Assembly (NCBI GenBank): GCA_032191425.1
Contig: CM063462.1
Span: forward strand, 24,215,186-24,279,185
Direction: 5' to 3'
From: Lymantria dispar
Taxonomy: Eukaryota; Arthropoda; Insecta; Lepidoptera; Erebidae
DNA length: 64,000 nucleotides
This document shows, piece after piece, positions 21,160-32,200 of the stretch. Made by a program: the position numbers and the translations under genes. Positions within the stretch are counted from its first letter, which is position 1. The number at the start of each line of letters is the position of its first letter. Under the pieces are notes generated by a model. It made no database searches. It was not told the DNA's origin and saw nothing but the letters and a program-made list of their open reading frames with translations.

Positions 21160-24100
21160 CTGGGAATAAATATATAATAAAGAACCCACAACATACAAAA
21201 AGGATTATTGTGGATATGGATACGGATATAACGGTTACGTGTTATCATCATCAAATCCATCATCACAGTTCATATAGGTCCCATTGTTAGGCTCAAGCAT
21301 CTTCCACAATGGGAAGGAAATTGACTTACTATATGGCGCTGGTCAAACGGGTTTTGATTGATTACATATTATAAGCCTCAATAGTATTTTACGACGCCGG
21401 ACTGAACGGACAGGAAAAGGGGTGAGAATTGTATTCTTACACTGTTACCACACGGAAAAATATATATATATATATACTAACCTTGCACTTAATACTCGCA
21501 GGATGTACAAAATTATCATCATCTTTATCCCTAACCGGTTGTGAATCCCTCATTCCCAACACAAGCATATCATCTAATGATGCTTGTAAATGCTTCCTCC
21601 TTGACGGTCTTGCTTCTTCATGACTTCTAGACGAATACATAGATACAGTGTCCATACTAGCTTTACTGGTCTCGCCCGATATCACCGTCACATTTTCCAC
21701 AGACTCATTAGACTGCCAATCAGGAGCTTGCCGTGGACGTTCCTCATAAATCTCAACAGAATTAAAAGTCTCAGCCACTCTATCTATTTCTAAATCCATA
21801 TCCAGATGTGGTGGAATGAACTCGTAGTGATGACCTTCAGCTTCTGTATAAACTTGATCATAAACAGCGCCATTAACGTAGTTTCTAGAACTCGATGGAA
21901 CATTTCCATACATATTATTATAGTTGTAATTATCGTCATCGTTCCGAGGACTTACATGGCGGACCGTTTGTAAATCATTGGCGTTTAGAATTACATCATC
22001 CAAATTCAAGGGCCGGCCCTGACCGCCAAAACCGTCTACCACTGGCGTAGTATTGGATAGAAAGGAACCATCTGTATCAAAACTACTGCAGCCGACTAAA
22101 CCGAGAGGCCTTCGGGGCATTTCTTGTCTAAATCTATTTGGTGCTGCTTGCTGTCCGGCAAAATCAACGACTAATATCCTATCTGCGATGTTTCGACAGT
22201 CATTATGAAAGCCTATTCCTGAATCACTATTACTTGAAGTCGTAGTTATTTCGCTATGATTGCTTGGTTGCGGCGAATTTGCTACAAAGTCTTGGGCTTC
22301 TATTCTGTCTTCGTGTCTACAGGCGGGTCGCCTATCTCTTGGCACTCGAAAAACGGGTCTATTGCATCGCGAAAAGTTTCCCATTGCGGGACTGTCTCCT
22401 TTGATAGCTAGTTTAGAAATCGCTTGAAGATTTGGAGTGACACTATCTTCAGCTGGTAAGGAATACATTCCTCTAATAACACCAATAACATATTCTGCCG
22501 AGGGTGGGAATTCTAAGCATCTTTCAGCAACAGGATCTCTAGTGCATGCAATTTGGAAATCTCTGGCCCTAGTCAAATGAGCTTCGTGTTCCGCCATGCG
22601 GGGATCTACGGCAAAGACATGGCAACTATGTGATGCTTCGGTTTCTGAAGATTCAGCTGCAGTTACAAGTCCAAAGTATCTTCTATCAGCATCTGAACCA
22701 CAGCCAGCATAGACTATTCTTTCACGTTGATATTGCGCAAGAATCTGGCCGGTAGGTCGTCGAAGTAGCAAGGAATTTGGAAGCACGCATAGCAACACTG
22801 GTGTTGCGGGCCGCCTTTCCTGCCGTAGTTTTCTCACTGCAGTTCTAACATTGCCTGGAGCAGCATTTGAGGTAGCCTGTGGGGTTTCTATAGTGCCGAG
22901 ATAACCGACTACGGTACGACATTCAAGCCGTGCGACATGATTTGGTGTAAGTTGAGCCCTGCTCAAGTTCTGCAGTATCTCGTTCACACCAGATGTACTT
23001 GGGGCAGCATGACAACCTGAAACATCCAAAAATAATATTAAATTAAAAGTAGAAGCAGTATTTAAATATTACATAAAATGAGTATCTTTATCCTCTTTGT
23101 CTATCCATCCATCCAATCGACTTGTAAACGTCCATAGTTGGACATCCTCCCAACAAGAATGCAACCCAGAACAGCCTCACGCTGCCAGTATCCAAGTGAC
23201 TTTTAAGATGTCGGTCCTATGTAGGTTTTATGTACTAAATCATGAATCTGATTGTGATAGAACTTTAGTTAACTGCTTAATATTGTACCACACATATAAT
23301 AGCTTGTTAAAATTTCTAGCAAAATACACAAAATTTAATGTGTGCTTGATCATCTACCAGCAGAGACCAGAAAATAAAAACCAATCTATCTGTGCAGTAA
23401 AGACATATGTACAGTTAAATTGGTGTGTATGGCCACTTTATGTAAAAGTACACCATTTATTCACACCATAAACAATACAGAGTATTAAGAAAATGTACTT
23501 GTACAAATTTTTTTTTGTAATTTCTTACAAAAAAAATTTGCTCAAGTACATTTTCTGCACATCCTCTGCACTTAGGAGATAATACTTGTATTGCAGTACA
23601 CTTGACCAACACCCAGACTCAGAATAAAAATTTGTGCATCGCACAAACTATTGTACTATATGGAAATCGAACCTGTGATATTTGGTATAGTGCAACAATA
23701 ACTTAACCACTGCATCATCTGTGCAATAAATTTTAATTAACTTATTATGATCAAATAAAATAAAGTAAGCAGTATTCAAAACATATACATAACATATTAG
23801 TAAGATATGTGTTATTTTAAAACAAGATGCAAATCCGTCATAATTACTATGCAAGCATACAGTAAGCTAAAAATATGATTATCACAATGAATGAAACATA
23901 AATAATAATTATTCATAAAATATATATTTTGATTCTTGAATTGTGGTAATAAACAATAATTGTTTGCCTTCTGCGGGATTAAAATTTGCATTGAAAATCA
24001 GTAAAAGAAAACCCTTATAAAAATAAAACGTAAAAATAAATGACCACACAGCACAGCCATATAACTTGGCATAGAAAAAAATATTGATCCTTTAATCAAT

Positions 24101-25711
24101 AATTATTAATTTGCTAAACAACAATTACATTTTATTACAAAACAATTAAATTTCAAAAATTTGTATTTCAGTTTTCAGAATTAGCATAACATATACATAA
24201 TTAGTAGGATTCTGTTTTATCAAAATATGTCAAGCATATCCAGTGACAACTTGTAATAAGTAGCTGCCTTTGTTTTGAAATAGCAGTTAGGCATTGCAAA
24301 GTTGACCTGTGTATTTATTTTTAAGTGGAATTACGAAATAATAAAGTCTCGCTATTACATTCTATTAAAAGTTTATAACATGTGAAATATCCCTTCAGCC
24401 GCTCCACATAACAACCACAGTCATTTCGGTTACATTATTGTCATTATTTCGTTCAAAGCTGTCTACAAGGGCGAACTTATGCTCCATTCCACTTGCAATA
24501 ACAATTGTAACACTAATAAGCAAATGAAACAGCAGTGAGCATTGTAAGCGTTTATTGGAATGCATATGTGATTTACAAATGGTTTTAATGCATCTTAAAA
24601 CTATTATAACATGGAAAATGAGACTGTAATGATGAAAATAATATTATAGTTTAGTGCAATCTATCTCACGAACATTTAAACGGTGAGAACACAAAATAAA
24701 ACTCACATAAAAAGAATTGTTGTCAATCCATCTGAAAAAGCAAAATATATTATAATGTATGTATGTAAATATATTTAATATATGTTAGAATTGTCCTTCA
24801 CCAATAAATAATAATAATAAATATATTGATAGATTCAAAATAGTTACATGAAACATGACTTAAGTTATCAGATTACTTAATACCAGTAATTAGTCCTTAA
24901 TTTCATCACCAAGTTATCGCTGGTTGCATTACAGGATGTAGATTATACATAAGTTTCTTAAGAAAATGATAAAATTGTAGGACTTTTCATTAAATAAAAA
25001 GATACAAGAATTGTCAGTGTTTATCAACTGGAATTTACTAAACATTAATACTAAAAAGTAAGAATAAAAATGTTAGAATCCAATATTAAACTTTAAATAA
25101 GAATACTTGAACAAGAAAATTAAAGAAAAAGATTTATAATGTTTGTATTTGATTTTTAATTTCCCACTAGTTCAAATTCTTTATCTCATCTCACTTGCAA
25201 CAATAATTATAGTAAGCATAATTTTACCATACAGCATTGTACTAATAAAGAAAATTTACCAATTGATTTCTGATTTACTATCCATATTGATAAAATAATA
25301 TGATATACCTGGATGGTGTAACATAGCTTGAGGTCTGCGTCGTGGTGGCGGGTGCCTCCTTCGAGTTCTGGCTCTTTCATCTGGTTCAGTATCTTCAGTA
25401 TCAGTTGGTGGTGCCTCTCGAGGCGACACGGATAATGCTATAGCACCAGGTGCTGCAGCTACCAGGCGGGCAACAGAGGCATGTGGAGCTCTAGCTACAT
25501 TAGCACCGTCAACCGCTAATAGAGCATCGCCAGCTCGTAAGCCTGCACGTTCAGCTGGTCCGCCTGTTGCAACTGCCGATACTACACACGGGCGCTGCCC
25601 AGCAATAGTAAACCCAAAACCACCTGGGCCTCGTGCGACAACAACACGGCGCTCAGCTGTCCTAGTCAGCGCCGCGCGCCGCCTCCTTCTTCTTTGCTGC
25701 TGAGGCACCAT
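20971..25711 (-). CDS. loco: RGS12/loco-type regulator of G-protein signalling, N-terminal part (three exons)
   Basis: loco/RGS12 proteins are GTPase activators for G-alpha i/o subunits at the cell cortex, with the order PDZ, PTB, RGS, Ras-binding domains, GoLoco. Exons on the minus strand: 25711-25309, 23016-21482, 21159-20971, with GT-AG junctions and matching phases (709 residues so far). Seen here: a PDZ domain (residues ~20-97), a PTB domain (~166-321), an SSNSDSGIG motif at 395-403 followed by RILVVDF, and an SLDDM motif, all in the same order as in RGS12. The RGS and later domains were not found on the minus strand down to position 1, so the gene is cut by the window edge. Head to head with Noc3. 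Confidence 0.93.
21258..21457 (-). repeat. SINE-A copy in the loco intron 2
   Basis: In sense orientation to loco. Its 5' end lies about 24 bp past the exon 2 donor, separated by a (TA)n tract. Confidence 0.78.
21482..23016 (-). CDS. loco: loco exon 2: PTB domain and long linker
   Basis: Acceptor ATGTTTCAG; donor GTTAGT at 21481. Encodes 511 full codons. The PTB part contains VVGYLGTIETP, RRYFGLVTAAE, HSCHVFAVDP and CLEFPPSAEYVIGVI, matching RGS12. The rest is a Ser/Asn/Asp-rich linker with SSNSDSGIG, an NDDDNYNYNNMYGN stretch and LQASLDDMLVL. A SINE-A copy begins about 24 bp beyond the donor. Confidence 0.94.
23490..23557. repeat. Imperfect palindrome in loco intron 1
   Basis: GAAAATGTACTTGTACAAAT faces TTTGCTCAAGTACATTTTC across a T/A-rich centre. 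Confidence 0.6.
23565..23735 (-). repeat. tRNA-derived SINE, degraded (loco intron 1)
   Basis: GGAGATAATACTTGTATTGC ... AACTTAACCACTGCATCATC. Next to a palindrome at 23490-23557. Confidence 0.68.
23736..25250. other. loco intron 1, repeat-poor part
   Basis: AT-rich intronic sequence with no recognisable repeat family and no ORF with motifs. Confidence 0.6.
25309..25711 (-). CDS. loco: loco exon 1: PDZ domain
   Basis: Starts at ATG 25711-25709; an in-frame TGA lies four codons upstream, so this is the first possible ATG of the exon. After an RRRRRR run, the PDZ domain has the carboxylate-binding loop GFGFTI (31-36), PCVVSAVATGGPAERAGLRA and GDALLAVDGANV. The tail is acidic (TDTEDTEPDE), then Arg/Pro-rich. 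Donor GTATAT. Much more GC-rich than its surroundings. Confidence 0.93.
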
Positions 25712-26243
25712 CACAAAACTTCACAAAACTAGTTGACACTTCAATCTATACACATTTCGGCTATTCTATAAAAAAAGTACATTGAATGTTTTAACAACAC
25801 TAATGAAATTACACGTTAGATGCGAAACTTTAAGTTAGAAAACTAGAAAATCAAGAATTATGAAAGTTTCGAGGTCTTTTGTAACTGACGTTTAGAAAGT
25901 TCAACGCATTCAATGAATTCAAACCTATAAACTTGATTAATTTATTCAATTTAATAAATTCTATAATAATAAATATAAATAAGAAAGACTACCCTCCTAT
26001 TTTTTTATTTATTACATACATAAGATTCTTTGAATGATTATTTATTTAAAATAATTTTAAATTATAGAATCGTAGCGTCTTATTTTTTTTATACGCATCG
26101 CCCCAAAACAGTCAATAATTTGACAGTGACACATACTTATGTCATTAGTGTCAATTGAGTTTTATACCCACGTTGTTTTGTTGATAGTATTACAGACAGT
26201 ATATATTTCATTTTTGAGTTTTAAAAATTAATAGGATAACAAA
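25712..26243. promoter_or_regulatory. Shared loco/Noc3 upstream region (candidate bidirectional promoter)
   Basis: 532 bp separate the two start codons of divergent genes. AT-rich, with no recognisable repeat copy, which is unusual in this window. No clear TATA box at the expected place for either gene. Both 5' UTRs must lie here unless upstream noncoding exons exist. Confidence 0.6.
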
Positions 26244-26249
26244 ATGGCT
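26244..26249 (+). CDS. Noc3: Noc3 exon 1 (start codon, two codons)
   Basis: ATG GCT directly followed by donor GTAAGT at 26250. Context is ACAAAATGG. Joining to exon 2 gives MAKKGKMKISKVK, a plausible basic Noc3 N-terminus. If this micro-exon were not used, ATG at 26393 would begin the protein five codons later (MKISK). Confidence 0.8.
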
Positions 26250-29200
26250 GTAAGTATAATAAGGAGACAATAATATTTATCGATATTACTAAATAATAAA
26301 ACATAACCAACGGCTGAAACATTTCTATTATAAAACAACCTGTGATGCCGACTTGATTAAGTTTTAAATTTTCTTTACAGAAAAAAGGTAAAATGAAGAT
26401 TAGTAAAGTTAAAAGGAACAATCAGACAACAAATAAAATGCGAAAAAAGGGTCAGTTGAAATTACAGAGGCATAAAACAAAGATACAGAAACAGGGACAA
26501 CCTACAAAACCAGAAATTGAATACAGTAGTGAGAGTGAAGCCTCTGGTGATGAATTTGGTGATATGTTAGACGATGAAGAACAACAGTATCTTATGAGTC
26601 GACTTGCCAAACAGCCGCAATTATTGTCCAATGTGCCCGAAGAAGAAAAGAAAAGTAACAGGTTAGTTCTTATTTCAAATTTAAATATAATTGTTCTTTT
26701 TCGGGCCGACTATGATCTCGCCATACACCATTGAGCTGTTCGGGGTGAAAGAAAGTCAGAGTGTAGCCCTCATAACTGTTTGTTGCTTCCTGAATTTTTA
26801 GTGGCTACTGGCACTGATTTCCCTGTGGTGACAGAGTAAAAATACAAATCACTACTCCTATCTTGCCTGTGGGTCTTATAAAAGACGACTAAGGGATTAA
26901 ATATGCATATAACAAAGACAAAAGAAGTAAAAAATATATGGACTTCACCTTTTCCTCGTAGTTTAGACTATAAGTAAACATCAAAGTTTTATAATTGTAT
27001 ATTTTTGAGTTATACAATATAATATTTTGTTTTATAATATGCAGATCTAGAAAACGTAAGAAGGAGAAGAAAGAGAAACCACCTAAACAAGCAACTACAA
27101 TTGGTAGTGACAGTGGAGCTGAAAGTGATGGCATATCTGATAGTGATGTAGAAGACAAATATGAGAAAGAATTAGCAGATAGACCTGTTAAGAAAATGAG
27201 AGCTCTTCTACCTATTAAAACTAAAGAAGGACTTATGGAGAGGGCAGAGGAGTGTGAAGGTATGACAATAATAAAATTCTTTTAAATTACAGACAATTCA
27301 TCATTTTTTTCTTGTTTACATTTCAATTATTTTATCTGTCAGGTTATGTTGATGATGTTTTCAGTGTGGTGATGGAGTAAGAATACAATTCACCACCCTC
27401 TTTATTGCTTTATGGCTGTTGTAAAAGACTCGGGGATTATAATATATAGTAGGTCAATGTCCCGCGTAATCTGGACGAGGTACAAGCCCAACAGAGGGAC
27501 ATATATGAGCTGTGATGATGATGACAATGTTGATGATGTTCTTTGTATGGTGTAGTCACCATAGTGAGAATATGAATCAATACCCAATTCTTGCTCGTGG
27601 GTGTCATAAAAGACGACTAAGAGATATAATATTCATAGAAAATCTATACTAGAGACAGAAAACTTGGAAAAATACCCCATATCAATCCATCTGACCAGCG
27701 TGGTACAGTAAGTCAATTTCTCTCTTCCTTTGTGGAGGAGGCTCGAGTCCAAGAGTGGGACATATTTAAGCTGTGATGATTATGAAGATGGTTTTCTGAA
27801 ACATTCTAGATTTAAATTCAATGATATTATGAAGATAATATATGATTTTGTATATGTTATCCTATCCATTCTCATCCTCACATCTGATACATGTCACACT
27901 GTTCAGCTTGAACCTTCTCCACAACAGAAGGGCAATTGTCCTAATATATCATGTAGTAATAAGAGTGGTCTACATTTTCTAGAGGCTTCTTGTTTTACTT
28001 TCTTTACTACAAGAAATATTGTATAAGGGAAAAGTAATAAACAGTTAATACATTTTTCATTAACGCCAATGTAATGGTAGGTAAACAGTCAAGCCACATA
28101 TTTTCACTAATGCGTCGAGTTTGTGAAGTGTTGACTTGTACAGTTAATTGCTTGGTTTTATATGAGATCCCACCCTTTGTTATTCGCCATTATTTTACTC
28201 TTATCTCAATTACTTGGTGTCGATACAATGTGTCCTTTCCTTCCACAGTCTTTTCAGACATCATCTCTGCAGTCATTCCTTGTCTATCTACATCATGCTT
28301 CACTCAGCCCTATGGTCTCGGCAACATTTTACATAAATATATATTTTCGATTAAATTTACAGACACAGAATCTGAAAATGATGATCAAGATCAAAAACCT
28401 AAAAAACCCACAAAACAAGAAGAAGATGAAGGGTCCGATTCAGATTCAGGCATGGAAGGAACAGCCGAGGACGAGACTCCTACAGAGAGTGACCAGAAGA
28501 TTGTGAGTGCCGTAGAACTAATGGCCGCAAGGAGGGATAAACTTCAACATGATAAACTTAGAATTGGTGCTTTGTGTTCCTCACTACTTGAAAGTCCTGA
28601 AAAAAAGGTGAGTATTATAATTGTTTTTATTTGTTTTAGTGGCCAACAAGCATACAGCTTACCTGATAGTAAGTGATACTGTCACTCATGGACTTTTGCT
28701 GATACTGAAGGCAATGACCAAAACCCACCACATGCAAACACCTTCAGAAAGTTGTGCTTCCAGTTCTCTACCTCACTGGACAGACTTTTTTTTCTGCGAG
28801 AGTGTGGAACTATCTCAAATGGACTGGTCCGTGGCTGTAGACAGAATACTGTTGACAGTTTACTCCACCCACTACAAAGAAATGTAAAGAAGGATTTAAA
28901 AACATTTTAACTTACACTTAACTCGTGAATAATGGGTCAAAAGTACAGGGCGTTGTCAGGCCCCTTACTTACCTATACTCGTTGCAAAAACTGCTATAAG
29001 AGAATCCTCAGCAACCATGTTTTTTTTTTGAGGGCATCCTGCTTTTTCATGGCAGCTTATGGTCTGGACAGGCTCTGTCTAATTCGTCCGGGGTGGTGGC
29101 AGGCCACCACGTGGCCTACCAAATTACCTCCCTATCGTCATTGAAGTGATCACTGGGACCGATTTTTTGGCCTCAGTAGCCAGCTCGGCTGATTCTTCTT

Positions 29201-32200
29201 CTTCTTCTGTTCTCGATGCCACACCGATCACTAGCTACAGTTCTACCAGGGCATCGGCCGCGGTCGGCCTCTGCTGGTGGCGGACTAATCCCTAGTCTAC
29301 AGACTAGGGTTCGGATGGCATCAATCACACTGGCGGCGTTCTTTAAACGAGATTAGAAGAACTGCTTTCTCGCGGTGGATAGCAACGTGGCTGTGCCACT
29401 TTTATTGTAGAAGTTGATGAGCAGCAGTTATCACTTACCATCCAGTTGAGCTGCTTCCTTCTTTGCTCGAAAAGGCAATAAAAATATGGCAAATATTTCT
29501 GTATTACTTGTATGTCTTAATAAAAAACCCTTCAGGAAAACTATTTATTTTTGTCATCATCATTCAGCCCTTTCCTGTTCGCTGCTGAATATTTTGCCGA
29601 AAAGTGCAGTATAGGGCTTCCTGCATTCAACAACTGCCAGAAATTTTCAGCAGGACGTCGGTTCACCTGCTAATGGACGGCGTCTTACACTGTTACGACT
29701 TTTCGTCAATTATAAAACTACTTTAAATTATTTACAGCTCAAAAACCTTTTCCCAATACTATATTTGATGGAGGAGCGTCTCAAAGATAACACGTTGAAT
29801 TTACATTCAATACGAAAGCTGGCAACACTGTCCGTCTTCGAAGTGTTCAAGGATATACTCCCGGAGTACATGATAAGACATCAAGATTATTCAAATATAA
29901 AATGTGGGTATAACTTATTCTATGAAATGTATGTATACCACCTTCCATGGGGTAACGGAGTGAGAATACAAAACACCATTTCCGTCCTTGACCGTGGGTG
30001 TCGTAAAAGACTACTAAAGTATATAATATGTATATAACATTTATGCAAGAGAAGGCAAACTCGAAACAAAACCCTATGTTACCACGTCTAACCAACATAG
30101 TATAAGTAGGTCAATTTCCTTCCCATAATTGAGTAGGGCTTGAGCCCAACAGTGGGATGTATTTGGGTTGAGAGGATACCTTATTTTATGAAATTTATGT
30201 TTTCTCCTTTTCATGTGGTGACAGAGTAAGAATACAATTCATCACTCCCTTTCTTGCCCGTGGGTGTCATAAAAGACGACTAAGGGATATAATATGCATT
30301 ATAACATCTATGAAAGAGAGGGAAAACGTGAAATAAAACCCTATGCCAATTCGTCTGACCAGTGTGGTATAGTAGGTCAATTTCCCTCCTATTATGGAGA
30401 GGAGGCTGGAGCCCAGTGGTGGGACGTGTATAAGCAGTGGTGTGTGGTGTGTTACCAATAAAAAGCGAAGAATAATCTTTTAAAATCGGTGGGTTAGGAA
30501 AAGGATTGTATAGGTTAAGTATTAGTTTATAGATTGTATTTTACTTCATCTCAGCCCATGTTGAGCTCGGGCCTCGTCCACTATGGGAGGGAATTTGATC
30601 TACAATACCGTGCTGGTCAGACGTATTGGTATAGGGTTTCGTTTCGAGTTTTCCTTCGCTTGCATAGATGTTGTATGTATATTATATCCCTTAGTCGTCT
30701 TTTACGACATCCACGTGCAAGATAGGGAGTGTTAAATTGTATTCTTATTCCGTCTCCGCACAGACAGTATTTTACTTTAAAATTGTTTGTTTATTCTTTA
30801 AAAGAGTCAGTTTTTCAGTGATTACGCAGCTAGACTGTGGGTTATTTTAAAATATACACATATATTATTTCAGTGAAAAAGGACACATTAGCGCTATACA
30901 AGTATGAAAAGGAATTGTTAGAGTTTTACAAGAGATACTTGCAGAGGTTAGAGAAAGCCGCCGGAGTGTTGCGTCTTAAGAAAGGCGATACGAGGTAAAT
31001 AAAATAATCCATCCATCCATCAGCCTAAGGACATCCACTGCTGGACATAAACCTCTCCACGAGAATGTCACTCGGAACGGTCCTGTGCCACCTGCATCCA
31101 ATAGTTCCCTGCTACTTTAAAAATATCGTCATTCCACTCAGTAGAGGGTCGTCCTACGCTGCGTTGTTCGATTCGTGGTCGCCACTCGAGAATGTTTCTT
31201 CCCCAATGGCTGTCAGTTCAGCGATGTGGCCTGACCATTGCAATTTCAACGTGTTAGTTCTGCGCGCTATGTCGGTTACACCCATTCTTCTACAGATTGT
31301 AGCACGTTGAGCGAGTTTGAGCCTTTTATGAGGCCGATTTTTAGAGACCACGTTTCAGTGCCGTATGTCATCCCTGGTAACACACTGGTTATAAACCTTT
31401 GTTTTCAGACACTGCGGAATATTGGACGAGAAGATACTCTTAAGTTTCCTGAACGCTAACATAGTATATATATTATAGACTATTATATAGTAACATAATT
31501 ATACAGGGTGTATCAGGTTACGGGGCAATTGATCAAACGGGAGTTAGGCAATGATGGCAACCTATGAAAAAAATTTGAAGGAAAAATCTTGATTCGTTAA
31601 TGATTAGAGATATGTAAAATTTTCAATTTTGTCATCGTTTTTTCGTGTAAATCTGATTGAAATGTATAAAGTCAGTGATACTTAATCTGCGACATATTCG
31701 CACTTTGTTAAATGTTCATTAGAAATTGAATAAATCAATGATTACGTTCCCATAAGTAAGACAAACTTCGCTTTAAGTCAGCTGATCGGCCGATGACCGT
31801 TGTCAAGCCGCTTTGTACCTACGCTATCATAGAAGCGTTTGCGCAATTCTAGGTATGAATGAATGAAATTATACTGTCGAAGCTTTGCGTGCCTACATGT
31901 ATTCTGTCCGTACATGCCTACATAATGCGTAACATTTAAGGCATAGACTCTTAGAGACACATTTATTAAATCACTATAACTTTTATGTCATATTGTTTTT
32001 TGTGTAATATATATTCTAATTACGATCTATGACCGTTAAACTACAACATACTCGAACAGTTGTCCCATAACCTGATACAACCTGTATAATATATGTATCT
32101 ATCCGTGTGGTGAAGGAATGAGAATACAATTCACCACCCTCTATCTTGCCCGTGGGTGTCGTAAAAGAGGATTAAGGGCAATCATATAACATCTATGCAA

